Shown piece by piece: positions 45,858 to 56,255 of a stretch of 64,000 nt of DNA. Below the pieces are notes generated by a model. That model was not told where the DNA came from. It was given only the letters and a program-made list of their open reading frames with translations, and ran no database searches. Origin of the DNA: Forficula auricularia (lineage: Eukaryota > Arthropoda > Insecta > Dermaptera > Forficulidae); NCBI GenBank assembly GCA_024734495.1, contig JALMQS010000088.1, positions 372,001 through 436,000 on the forward strand, written 5' to 3'. The number at the start of each line of letters is the position of its first letter. The first letter of the stretch is position 1. Both the position numbers and the translations under genes were made by a program.

Positions 45858-47099
45858 CTAAGCCGATATACATATATAAAATGTATGTATTTTAAAGCTT
45901 ATTTATTTGGTTTTAACTATTATATTTACTTTATTGGGCCGCGCAGGAGGGGACCTCCTCTTACAGACAATAAGTTAAAAATTTAGTAAATATATGGTAC
46001 AGTGGCATTTTACAGGTAAAGTTAAAATTTCATAGGGGGTCATTAACTGACTTGGGTAAAATACCCTTGTCACTGGGTTTGATTTTTTTTTACATTGATT
46101 AATTGTGACCCGCCCTATATGTCCTACTATTAAAAGTGTAAAAGTTTAATAGAAAACCCTTATCGCCCTATAAGTGATGTGATTTATAGTCTTTTGGTTA
46201 TAAACTAGGGCGATAAGGGATGCTGATTATGTTATCAGAATGGCTGAACTGGAAAAAATAATAACTCATTAAATTGAAAGTTTGTTTTGCCGAGAGTACG
46301 AGTTGTTGATTCACAAAGAGAAACAAAGAGGTTGTCCTCTGCTTGATGCAAATAAACATACACACATATATATATATCGAGATGATATATCTGTATATAT
46401 ATATAATTTATTTGTTTGAGACTATAGTTTCGAAGACTTGGTCTTCATCTTCAATATCCATGAAAAACATTTATAATTGAAGAAAGACTGATGATGAAGA
46501 CCAAGTCTTCGAAACTATAGTCTCAAACAAATAAATTATATATATATATACAGATATATCATCTCGATATATATATATATGTGTGTATGTTTATTTGCAT
46601 CAAGCAGAGGACAACCTCTTTGTTTCTCTTTGTGAATCAACAACTCTGCTACTCTCGGCAAAACAAAAACTTTTCAATTTAATGAGTTATTATTTTTTCC
46701 AGTTCAGCCATTCTGATAACATAATCAGCATCCCTTATCGCCCTGGGTATAACCCAAAAGACTATAAATCACATCACTTATAGGGCGATAAGGGGTTTTC
46801 TATTAAACTTTTACACTTTTAATAGTAGGACATATAGGGCGGGTCACAATTAATCAATGTAAAAAAAAATCAAACCCAGTGACAAGGGTATTTTACCCAA
46901 GTCAGTTAATGACCCCCCTATGAAATTTTAACTTTACCTGTAAAATGCCACTGTACCATATATTTACTAAATTTTTAACTTATTGTCTGTAAGAGGAGGT
47001 CCCCTCCTGCGCGGCCCAATAAAGTAAATATAATAGTTAAAACTAAATAAATAAGCTTTAAAATACATACATTTTATATATGTATATCGGCTTAGCCAT
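45854..47099. repeat. Giant palindrome, 1.25 kb
   Basis: ATGGCTAAGCCG (45854) and CGGCTTAGCCAT (47099) start arms of about 605 bp that are almost perfectly complementary around 46476, including GGAGGGGACCTCC, GCCCTATATGTCCTACTA, CGCCCTATAAGTGATGTG and GCATCAAGCAGAGGAC or complements. The hammerhead-carrying fold-back is at its centre. Several short frames occur in mirror-image pairs. Confidence 0.9.
46486..46524 (+). ncRNA. Hammerhead-ribozyme-like motif
   Basis: CTGATGA at 46488-46494, extra T, stem GAAGAC/GTCTTC, GAAAC at 46511-46515, TATA loop, GTC at 46520-46522. Helix I is only GA/TC. It is the same sequence as the copy at 45446-45486. Confidence 0.45.
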
Positions 47100-47636
47100 T
47101 TTTTAAAAAAACGACTTTGTATGCTCGCTTAGAGGTTGGGTCGATTTACTATAGCTGCAAGCGAATCTAGTTTAGTTTGCTATTCACTTGCTTGCTGTGT
47201 GGTTGAATTTATAAATTTATATATTTGTTATGCAGTATTGTGTTCTCAAACTTCAATAAAACGTATTCAAAGGTAATATATGTTTCGTCTTCTTTAATAA
47301 TAATTTTTTTTGACAAAATTATTTTTATTTTAAAATCTTATTGTTAGTGTGCCGCCAACTTTTGAAATTGTTAAAAGTGTGCCGCAACAAAAAAAAAGGT
47401 TGGGAATCACTGTTCTATAGTATAGAATATAAATGTGAAAGTTAAAAATCTATAGCTTCGGTCCCTAGAAAAACATTCTGGTTTTACAATAAGTAATATA
47501 ATTCACCACTAAAATATTCTCGATTGTTAAAATATTTATTCACTAAATCCCCTATTCTCACAAACAATCAATGTACTATCAAAAATAAAAAACAAAACAC
47601 ACATACAGATTTAATCATTTATAATTTTTATTGTAG

Positions 47637-47678
47637 TTAATACATGTTTCGGGTCTAATCGAACCCATCCTCAGTTAA
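47637..47678 (-). ncRNA. Hammerhead-ribozyme-like motif (left arm)
   Basis: Minus strand: TTAA, CTGAGGA, extra T, stem GGGT/ACCC, GAAAC, AT, GTA, TTAA. Helix I is TTAA/TTAA, helix III AC/GT, cleavage triplet GTA. Stem II pairs better here than in the right arm. Confidence 0.6.
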
Positions 47679-47704
47679 TTAAAATTGAATTTAGACATTT
47701 TTAA

Positions 47705-47746
47705 TTAACTGAGGATGGGTTCGATTAGAGCCGAAACATGTATTAA
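47705..47746 (+). ncRNA. Hammerhead-ribozyme-like motif (right arm)
   Basis: TTAA (47705-47708), CTGAGGA (47709-47715), extra T, stem II with one substitution, GAAAC (47733-47737), AT, GTA (47740-47742), TTAA (47743-47746). Core bases are all present. Confidence 0.58.
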
Positions 47747-47857
47747 CTACAATAAAAATTATAAATGATTAAATCTGTATGTGTGTTTTGTTTTTTATTT
47801 TTGATAGTACATTGAATGTTTGTGAGAATAGGGGATTTAGTGAATTAATATAATTCA

Positions 47858-48342
47858 TTCAAAATGTTTTAATTTCGTGACTAACCGGAAATTTATTTTA
47901 ATCAAATGCTATAATACTAAAAACTCTTTCATAAATAACAATAATATAAAAAAAAAATTAATTCAATTCGCAATAGCATTCGTTTAAATACAATTTCACA
48001 CAAATCTTTGTAGTCAAAAAGAATCTCTTAAAATCCTCGCTGGAGTTTGAGAACTATTTCTTTTGGAAGCTTTTGGACAAAGAAAAAATAAATAAATAAA
48101 TAAATAAATCGTGCATCTCAAATTGCGATTTCATCAAAAGCTCATAATGAGAAAGCGAAACGAATCCATAGACCGTGGGCACGAAATCAGCAGCAAACAG
48201 AACGCTCTCAAGCCTTTAAATCATCATGTTTATTCAAAGATTTTAGGGGCTAATTAGTTATTAAAGCCATCTTCTCTACCAGCTTTAAATGATTTTGAAA
48301 ATGATTTTTTAAGAAGAAATATATATATATATTTATATATAT
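47858..48342. other. AT-rich non-coding stretch
   Basis: A short (AAAT)n run is near 48090. No gene. Confidence 0.4.
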
Positions 48343-49444
48343 ATATATACCAGTGGCGGCGGTTGGTGACTTTTCGACCAAGGGATGCTGGTCAAAAAAG
48401 TACCCTTCATTTTTTGAAATTTTATTTTAATCTTCGATTTTCTTCCAAATTTTATCGAAATCCGCAACATTTTCGTTATTTTTCAAATTTAACATTAGAT
48501 TTTTTTAATAATATTATATATTTTGGGACCTTCGCCCCAAACAGATACTGCTTTGTGTGAATGAGGGTAGGAGTCAGAAATAGAAAATGCTGGATATCTA
48601 TAAATCTAAGAATTTTAACAAAAAAGTGGTCCAAGTAAACGTTCAAGTCAACAAAATTTACTTGAGAATGAGATAGAAATCAAGTTCTAGGATGAGCGGT
48701 TTTCATTTTATGAATGAAAAACTGCGATTTTTTGCAAAAAATTCAAACCTTCAACCTCATTGCGGCACGGTTTACCATTATTTAATTAAGATGAAACTTT
48801 GTTTAAATTGTAGCAAATTTAATCTAGTTTAAAAATGTATAGAGTTGTCTTTGTCTAAAACATGCTTCTTCATGGTCAAAAAGGGGAAAAATCGAAAAAA
48901 GTACGAGTTTTACGGAAATTCAAAAGTGATCCCGGGGTTGTTTTTTGACAGGCGCTAGTACCGGTTATACTAAACCTAAATAGATGAAATTGTTATCATT
49001 TTTCGCGTAATTTAAAGAGCTTTAATTTATCTAAAAAATATATTTTAGATTTGATTAGCCCTTTTAGAGTTATTCAAGAAAAAATGAAAAAACTTTGAAA
49101 ATTTTTTCTCATTTTGAGGCGGGTAGAAAAATTTCCACAACACAGATTTGGGGCAAAACTTAGGATAGTAATATTGGAGAACCAATAAAGGTATTCCAGC
49201 AATAAAATCTTTACCGGCAATTATTTCCTATTAAAATTGTAATTTGCCTGGACTATTTTCAAAACAAAAAAATGTTTTTTATTGAAATATTTGAAATAAC
49301 GGATAATAATTTAAAAATTTAAAGATTCTCCTAAAATTTTGAAGTCGATATTTATGAAATGACTCTAAAATACTCTAAATGTTTGAAATTTTAGGGATGC
49401 GCCGCATCCACCGCATCCATGGACCGCACCCCACTGATATATAC
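48343..49444. mobile_element. hAT-like element (48351-49436) with perfect 8-bp duplication
   Basis: CAGTGGCGGCGG and CCGCACCCCACTG are the ends. ATATATAC precedes (48343-48350) and follows (49437-49444) exactly, although the site is a TA-rich microsatellite. The interior has no transposase-like frame; the 65-codon frame at its start has no motif. Fragments occur at 45601-45857 and 12413-12610. Confidence 0.82.
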
Positions 49445-50219
49445 CTATCTTTAAATATAATAATCTAATGTAATAAAAACTTTACGAGACTCTATTTGCC
49501 CTTGATATAATCCAAGGGCTTCGTTTTATTATTGTATAGATAATTTTGAATTATTTTGAAATCAAAATGATATTTCCTTTTTTATCCATTTATTTATTTA
49601 TTTGATGATAAGGTTAAATGATGGATGACAAATTTATATCAACATTGACTCTTGAATCCTAAAATGAGAGAGGAAATATAAAGAGATTGGGATGGATTGG
49701 AATTTACGGGTCTTTAAGAATTGAAGATCATTAGTTATAGGTCTCAGGAAAGATGGAATCAGTCAAGCAGTAAGGGATTTCACACTCTCTAGATATCATT
49801 GGAATAAACGAATTTGCGAGTGCGATTGTTCGATTTGTTTCTAATTTAATCGAAAAGGTGTGATGAATTTTTGGAAATCTTGTGATTTGCGTAAATTAGG
49901 CTAGAGAAGGGATTATTTATTTCTTAGTACAAAAAATATCATGGTAAAGCTGGTCAAGTGCCGGTCAGACCTCCTTATAAAACCAAAATACTTGAGCTTT
50001 CGAATTCGTTTTTATTTTCAGTTGATAAGAAGGAAATAAGTGAATTTGTGGAATTTTTCTGAATTTAATTGTATGAAATTCATCTGGAAAAAATAATCTA
50101 AAATGGCCATTCTGGCGCTTCCTTACAAACTCGAAATAAATTAAAAAAAAAAAGAATCTCATTTTATTTAAAAAGATCTTTACAGGGATACTTCACACTT
50201 GATGATAAAAAAATTATTT
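49445..50219. other. AT-rich non-coding stretch
   Basis: No supportable feature. Confidence 0.4.
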
Positions 50220-50573
50220 TTCTTTTTGACTCCAAATAAATTTCGACCCCCCCCCCCCCCAAAATAATCATTTGATTAAAATTTTAATACAATTTTTGAT
50301 TTGCGGGAAAATGGATAGGTACACATACCTTTTAAATTTCAAGTATGTATCTTAATTAATTTACGAGCTACAATGCTCGGACAGACGGACATTGTCGCTA
50401 ATTAATTAATAGAGTCTTGCTCATTTAAATGTTTCTACCAATGTCTGTATTCTTTCTGTTTCTGCTCTACGAGGTAGCCACCTCAGAGCATTGTTTTAAC
50501 TAAATAAATAAATAAATAAATAATTGGGTTCCGTTTTCCCTTTTAAATGGAACCCTAAAATCACCCAAAACGG
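50220..50573 (-). repeat. Family D repeat interrupted by a short LINE/SINE-like tail
   Basis: AAAATTTTAATACAATTTTTG, AATTTCAAGTATGTATCTTA and TTCCGTTTTCCCTTTTAAAT are family D in reverse. Inside, about 50421-50523, GCTCTACGAGGTAGCCACC, CAGAGC and a run of (AAAT)n look like the 3' hairpin and tail of a non-LTR element. Confidence 0.6.
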
Positions 50574-52224
50574 CCACTTTGGAGCTCTCTCCCAACGTCA
50601 ATTGTATTTGATTAAAAAATATTATTTATTTTTGACTCACCCTAAAATTCGACTCATCACTAAAAATATATTTGAATAAAAATTTAACACGATTTTTAAT
50701 TTTCGGGAATATTAATATATACAAATTCTAAATTTCAAATTTTTGTTATAATTAGTTGACAAGCTACAATGAAGGAAGTCAGAGAGACTGATATATTATA
50801 TTGTAATAAAATTTTGTTACTTTTTAATTTGAACCCTAAAAGGGAAAGGGCAAAAAAGTGTATTCGATGGTCCATTACAACCAAGAATCTCAAGAGAATT
50901 CCTAAGCCTAATACATAGTTCCGAAAAAATAGCCTCGTCGAAGTACTGTAGGGCTTCGATGTTCTCTAAGCTACTCTTAACAGGCGCGAGCTGAATTATT
51001 AAGTATGAGACAAATTTGAGCTTTGAATTGTCTGAGAAAATGAAGATTCAAAAGCAGGCTTAGATCTAGGCTAAAGCGAAAATAATATTTGCCCAGGGAG
51101 GGGGGGGGGCGAAAAAGCTGGATCGGGGACTGGTCAAAAGCAAAGACTAAGTCCCTTGAGATTTTGGAAAAGAGGTTTTATATGGAAATATACGGTATAA
51201 TTCCAGAAGAGAAATGATTCAGAGTGACAATTACTAAAATTTATTGACCTTTATGCATATTTTCTAAACTCATCTTAATTTGTAAGAACTCATCGCCTGT
51301 TCATCATAATGGGATTAGCAAAAAAGTTAGGTAAATATTCCAATAAGATTTCTATTTGTCTTAATTCCTCAATTAATTTATTGTTATTGCTTTCACTTTC
51401 TGATGTATTTAACATTCTATATAAAATATATCTTATTATCATTTTCCATCAGAATGAAGCTCAACTCTCCATAAATGAACTTACTCTTGCAAAATTTGAA
51501 GAATAAAAATTTTTAGAAAATTTTTAAAATATTCAAAATTCTGAAGGTTGAGATTGCATCTCTCCGTTGTTTATATTTGATTAGATCAGATCAATTCGAG
51601 TTCATCGATGCGAACCACAATTAAATGTTTTAGAATTAGAATTATTACTTTTTCATTTGAAAATTTAGTTGCGGATTATTTAATGAGATGAATAAAATTG
51701 TAACATAGGATATTCAAAAAAATTAATTTATCTAACTACTTGTCTCCATTTGACTCGTTCCTAAGCGTTTTCTCTAATTTATTAAAAAATTTCAAATCCC
51801 ATATTTTCCATTAGCTGGGGGAAAATCTTTTATGTGTTTTGCTCTTTCTCTTTTCTTTTAGATCTCATCAGACCCGTCAAGAGGGGGGGGGGGCAGATAC
51901 CCCATGGCCCAGGCCACTGTTATATAAATTTTTATACTATTAAAATCTATTACTTATAATAAATGGTTTGATTTTGCCACATGGGCCTGACTAAATCAGT
52001 ATTTTTCTAACTTTCCACATAAATTTCACCATTAGTGTCTAACCCTTTGAGGTACAGAAATTTATATAATGATCTTTAATAAACACGATTTAATTTCCAA
52101 CAGAAAAGTTAATATGTGTGAAATGTATAGAATTAATAGTTTACGAGTTAAAATTCTAGTGAGAATGAACTTGATGAATCAATAAGAAATAATGTGTCTC
52201 TGATCGAGATACTTTCGATATAAC
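50574..52224. other. Non-coding stretch
   Basis: Poly-G runs lie near 51100 and 51885. Short frames near 51309 have no recognisable motif. No element boundaries. Confidence 0.4.
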
Positions 52225-53245
52225 AGACCAAAAGAATTATAAATAAGAAAAAAATCGATCTTATTTTATCGATTTCATCTATCTGGAGGTTCATTGTATC
52301 TTTTTAATATAAGAAAATAGCATTTTGATAAAGCATTTTGTCGATTAAAAGAAATTTTATGAAAAGATTCAATTTCTTATCTCTGGAGCGAATCAACTAG
52401 AAATGCCAAAAAGTTTTATTTTTTTTCTCATTACCAATTTAATTGAATCTATTGCAATTTCATATCCGTGTGTTATTTTCTTTTATCTGTTATAGAAAAT
52501 AATTTTTGTTAGAATATTTGGATTTTAAAGGGTAATTTATTTGAAGCGTTATTTGAAAAAACGCTAATAACCCGTATGAAATAATTTTTAAAAATATGAA
52601 ATTAATAGATCTTATAAAACAATTAATTATTAATAATTAGATTCAATTTTGAACGAAATTGATTAAGTACTTTTTGAGAAAATGGTCAAAAACCATCTGA
52701 ACCGTCAAAAAACGAGGTTTGGTGAGAAATTTCCTTCTGTAAAAAACAATCAAAAATTCCATATGAAACGAAACATTGACTTGTGACATGGTGATGCATT
52801 TTAAAAGGTCGTTTTTTTGACAGTTCAGATGGTTTTTGACCATTTTCTCAAAAAGTGCCTAATCAATTTCGTTTAAAATTGAATCTAAATATTAATAATT
52901 AATTGTTTTATAAGATCTATTAATTTCATATTTTTAAAAATTATTTCAAACGAGTTATTAGCGTTTTTTCAAGTAAGGTTTCAAATAAACTATCCTTTAA
53001 AATCCAAATATTCTAATAAAAATTATTTTCTATAAAAGATAAAAGAAAATAACACATAAATATGAGATTAAATTAAATTTGTGATGAGAAAAAAATAAAA
53101 CTTTTTGGCATTTCTAGTTGATTCGCTCCCGGAGAGAAGAAATTGTATCTTTTCATAAAATTTCTTTTAAACTACAAATTTCTTAATCAAAAGATAGATG
53201 AAATTTTTTCTCATTTATAATTATTTTGATCTGTTATATTGAGAA
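52225..53245. mobile_element. About 1-kb fold-back element, family C copy 3
   Basis: Same order as 6980-8048: AGACCAAAAGAATTATAAAT, CATCTATCTGGAGGTTCA, GGAGCGAATCAACTAGAAAT, AACGCTAATAA, then the mirrored arm ending TTATAATTATTTTGATCTGT. The centre is near 52740. The frame at 52643-52843 is part of the palindrome. Confidence 0.78.
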
Positions 53246-53547
53246 GAAATGTCTCGATCAGCAGAGATACAATCATGTAATATGTCGCACGAATATTAAT
53301 TAGCAGTTTTTAGTTACACACATTGAATTGACTTTATGGGATAGCGAGAATCTTGATTAATAAATTCTCATTAAGCCATTCACACGAATATTCAATAGCG
53401 GTCTTTTTTAGTAGTAAATTGAATTGATTTCATCTATTATTGGACTCTCTAACTATCCCCCCCCCCCATTGAGGTCATTTCAATTTGTAACAAACAAATA
53501 AAAACGACTAGTAAATAAATTTTCGTGTATCTTAAATGCATTGGTAA
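53246..53547. other. Non-coding stretch with a poly-C run
   Basis: CCCCCCCCCC near 53458-53467. Nothing else. Confidence 0.35.
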
Positions 53548-53951
53548 CTCTAGTCCAGTGATTCTCAACCACTGTGCCGCGGCACTTTTTTGTGCCGAGA
53601 AATTCTTGAATTGTGCCGCCAAATTTTAGAAATGCAAACAATAAAAATTATTTTGTATGTACTTTTATCTAATAAGTTATTATTTTTTCCAGTTAAGATA
53701 TTCAGATCACATAATTTAATGTAAAGCTTAATAAATAAACTTTAAAAATATATACGGTACATTTTATATATATCGGCTTAGCCATTTAAAAAAACGACTT
53801 TGTATGTGAGCTTAGTGGTTAGGTTGATTTAGCTGCACGCGAGTATAAGTAAAATTCTTTTAAACTTTCTTATTATTAGTGTGCCACCATATTTTGAAAT
53901 TGTTGAAAGTGTGCCGCAACAAAAAAAAGGTTGAGAATCACTGCACTAGTC
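53548..53951. mobile_element. Short non-autonomous hAT element (53556-53943)
   Basis: Ends CAGTGATTCTCAACCACTGT and GGTTGAGAATCACTG. Flanking CTCTAGTC (53548-53555) and CACTAGTC (53944-53951) match in seven of eight positions. The interior is collinear with 45228-47412 without its insertions, so it shows the original length, about 388 bp. Confidence 0.88.
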
Positions 53952-54479
53952 CCATATATCTGTGTGTTCGTCTTTTATGCGTTCACCCATCTCGTTCATC
54001 CGATTGAACTGAACTTTGTACAGTTGTTGTTGGTCTTTGTGTGAAGATTTCTGACATAGTATCATCAATGTACAATTGGTGTGGGTGTGTGTGTGTGTGT
54101 GGGGGGGGGGGGGGGGCTCAAAAATTCAAAATCTAAACCCTTGTTTATCCAAAGTAACCATAGCAAAGGTTAATAAAATGGTCAAAGTATACAATTAATG
54201 CCAGAAAACAAACAATGTTTAAATAGAAAAATCGAATCATCATTGCTAAGAATGTTTTCGAAATTGTAAAAAAGGAACAAGCGGGCAAGCTAGCAAGAGG
54301 CCCGCCAAAAGCGGGCATTGCAGCTTGTACCTGCATATAATTTTTCCTCTATTTTCTAAAATTTTACTTTTTAATTATTTGTTCAGTTATTTGTGTTTAA
54401 TTTTCTTGGTAATATTTTTTGTGCTTATTTTAGTATTTCTCTTCCAAATAAACAGTGTCAGCGTTGGTTATTTTAGATA
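53952..54479. other. Non-coding stretch with GT and G repeats
   Basis: (GT)n followed by a run of about 15 G at 54082-54116. The minus-strand 63-codon frame has no recognisable features. Confidence 0.4.
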
Positions 54480-54822
54480 TTTTTTTGCTTAGAGAAGCTC
54501 AATTAGCCTGGAGTAGTGAGTGTCTGCCCTGAGGGCAGACTCTGTCCGATAGAAGCATATCCGCGAGAGGGGGGTTCTGGCCACGGATGGGTACCCGGCC
54601 GCTGTCTGCACGGCAATCAGTGTGTGCTTCTACGCAGAGCTGTCAACAGTTTCCAATGACTGTCCGAACACTCCCAATAATTCCCTTGTTTCTTTTTCAT
54701 CTATTCCTATAGGAAATGTATTCCAATTAACCTTCATCTAACTCTCTATTCCAAATTTCAATTGACTCAATTATTTAATTAATCCTATCCTGTCTGAGAA
54801 AGCGTCCTTTGAACTAATCACG
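54480..54822 (+). promoter_or_regulatory. Possible 5' UTR/promoter of the 54823 exon
   Basis: A GC-richer stretch (54525-54665) with the perfect hairpin GTCTGCCCTGAGGGCAGAC (54531-54549). No TATA box or initiator can be assigned with confidence. An in-frame stop upstream of 54823 (near 54764) sets that ATG as the first in frame. The role is inferred from its position. Confidence 0.35.
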
Positions 54823-55044
54823 ATGCTGACAATGAATGCTGTGACGCCGTCGGTATCTCCGTCGGCGTCGCGGCCCTCTTCTTCCGGCTTTAGGACCCCA
54901 CAGAGACACGCGAGTTTCCTGATGGACCCAAGTCGATTTCCGAGTGCTGCGCACGCCCACGACTTCAATGGTCCGAACCTAAGCCGAGTCGTGATGGTCC
55001 GGAAGACAGAACAGCGTACCTTCGCCTCCAATAAGACTGGAGAG
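54823..55044 (+). CDS. Candidate first coding exon, product unknown
   Basis: ATG in AATCACGATGC opens 74 codons that end in phase 0 at AAGACTGGAGAG followed by GTAAGTTT, a near-consensus splice donor (GT at 55045). An in-frame stop lies upstream. GC and CpG content and codon use contrast sharply with the AT-rich surroundings. The peptide is Ser/Pro-rich at first (VTPSVSPSASRPSSSGF), then FLMDPSRFPSAAHAHDF and SRVVMVRKTEQRTF. I do not recognise the protein. The last segment vaguely resembles a first PDZ beta strand, but this is only a guess. No downstream exon was identified in the window. It may instead be a fragment. Confidence 0.55.
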
Positions 55045-55514
55045 GTAAGTTTATCTTCACTTTTCTCAAAATTCAACAAAGTTTTGAAAATATATTCTTA
55101 CAATTAATATATTAATTAGAAGATTAATAGGGTCTTTGAACTGTCTTAGTCTACATGGTTTAAAATCTATTAAGATGTTAATAGATTTGAACCATTTATT
55201 TTTATTATGTTAATGTATCTTTTATGAAAAATAATAAAAAAATAACATCAATTAAATACTTTGAAGATCATTTGTGGGATCCCCTGTATAGAAATTTATC
55301 ATACAATGTTTCAAGTAAAACATGCGTTTCTATAGGAGCAGAAACTAAGTACTATTATGGTAGACTTTCAGGGCATTTTTCTAGTATTGTAGTAAATTAT
55401 ACTTATATACCTATAAATATCATCACTTTTAGTGATAGTTTTTTTTTTTAATCCTTCCGATTTCAGCCACCGAAAAAAGATAATAACTCTCTTTTTTATT
55501 ATGGTACATATATT
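55045..55514. other. Possible intron sequence after the 54823 exon
   Basis: AT-rich. A 75-codon frame at 55224-55451 has no recognisable domain. If the donor at 55045 is used, this is intronic. Confidence 0.35.
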
Positions 55515-55915
55515 TGATTTTTTTTAGTTTGAAAATCTTATAATTTTAATTTTTAACCCCCACCCCTCCGCTTTATTTTGCTATTGTTTCAACCAAAATC
55601 TCATCAGCTCTTAATCTCAATGCACCAAAACTAAACGTGAAATTTCGTTTTGATACTCACACTAATTTTCGAGCTAGAGCGTATACCTACAAAATTTGGT
55701 AACGTACTAACTATAAAACTAACTCACTAACAGACATTTTGACAAAATAATAAATATTTCATAAAATATAAATTTTTCGATCTTCACTTATTAGGGCTTT
55801 TTTGTAGACCGAAATGCCGTGGTTTCGCCCAATTTTTTTAATCAAAGTAATTTCAGCCGTTTTTGAGATATTTCGAAAAAAACGGAGCTAAAAAACCACA
55901 TTTTTCCCCAGTTAA
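55515..55915 (+). repeat. Family A repeat
   Basis: TTTCAACCAAAATCTCATCA, CTCTTAATCTCAATGCACC, CATTTTGACAAAATAA, TTTTTCGATCTTCACTTATT, GACCGAAATGCCGTGG and TTTTTGAGATATTTCG follow the family order. Confidence 0.65.
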
Positions 55916-55922
55916 ATTTGAA

Positions 55923-56236
55923 TACAATGAAACCCCTCAAATCCGAAGCCCGGAAATCCGAACGAGTTTTTTTGGACAAATTTAAGTTTGGCTAGGTGTT
56001 TTCTCGAACTCATGGCCAGGCCAAAGCTTCTTCCAAGATCTCCGCAGTAAGTTCACACTTGTATTTTGCCACGATTCTGCAACCCAATAAATAACGTCTT
56101 TTATTGTAACTTTCTTCAGCTTCTCAAGGATAGAAAGAGAACCATTATCTTCAACAATATATCCAAACCACCAGCTTTCGGCTAATCCGAACAGGCTACA
56201 GCCCCAATTAGTTCGGATTTGAGGGGTTTCACTGTA
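55923..56236 (-). mobile_element. Deleted pogo/Tigger-type DNA transposon (55925-56234)
   Basis: TIRs CAATGAAACCCCTCAAATCC and GGATTTGAGGGGTTTCACTG are flanked by TA. The 310-bp copy retains a piece of transposase on the minus strand and has lost the rest. TIR type, TA duplication and the encoded motif agree. Confidence 0.88.
55985..56180 (-). pseudogene. C-terminal fragment of a pogo/Tigger-type transposase
   Basis: The minus-strand frame contains KKVTIKDVIYWVAESWQNT and LRRSWKKLWPG. The pattern IKDxIxxxAxxWxxxxxxxLxxxWxKLWP is characteristic of the C-terminal region of pogo/Tigger (DDE_1, jerky-like) transposases, downstream of the catalytic core. The N-terminal DNA-binding domain and the catalytic acidic residues are absent. 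Upstream residues (ETPQIRTNW) are just the TIR read as codons. Confidence 0.8.
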
Positions 56237-56255
56237 TAATAAATTATCCAAAATT

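Larger units (their letters stand above)
45219..47420. mobile_element. hAT element (45228-47412) filled by nested insertions
   Basis: CAGTGATTCTCCACCACTGT and GTTGGGAATCACTG are the termini. GTGTGCCGCCAAATTTTAG and GTGTGCCGCAAC are subterminal, exactly as in the short relative at 53556-53943. Flanking TTCTATAC (45219-45226) and TTCTATAG (47413-47420) fit an 8-bp duplication with one mismatch. The hAT interior is recognisable at 46680-46700 and 47045-47180 (TATATCGGCTTAGCCATTT, ACGACTTTGTATG). Confidence 0.8.
47494..47857. mobile_element. Palindromic hammerhead-carrying element with perfect 12-bp direct repeats
   Basis: The element 47506-47845 lies between TAATATAATTCA at 47494-47505 and 47846-47857. 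The inverted repeat starts near 47536 (TTCACTAAATCCCCTATTCT and complement) and meets near 47690. The unpaired tail (47506-47535) is on the left. Both arms keep a hammerhead-like core pointing outward. Confidence 0.85.

Noticed and set aside
32474..47746. Reading the CTGANGA...GAAAC word only as a protein-coding or DNA-binding motif
   Set aside because: The surrounding sequences differ between families while pairing is kept, which fits an RNA fold better; the DNA-level explanation remains possible but is less economical.
54771..55079. 102-codon minus-strand frame over the candidate exon
   Set aside because: It is a shadow of the plus-strand exon, which has the better start and a consensus donor.
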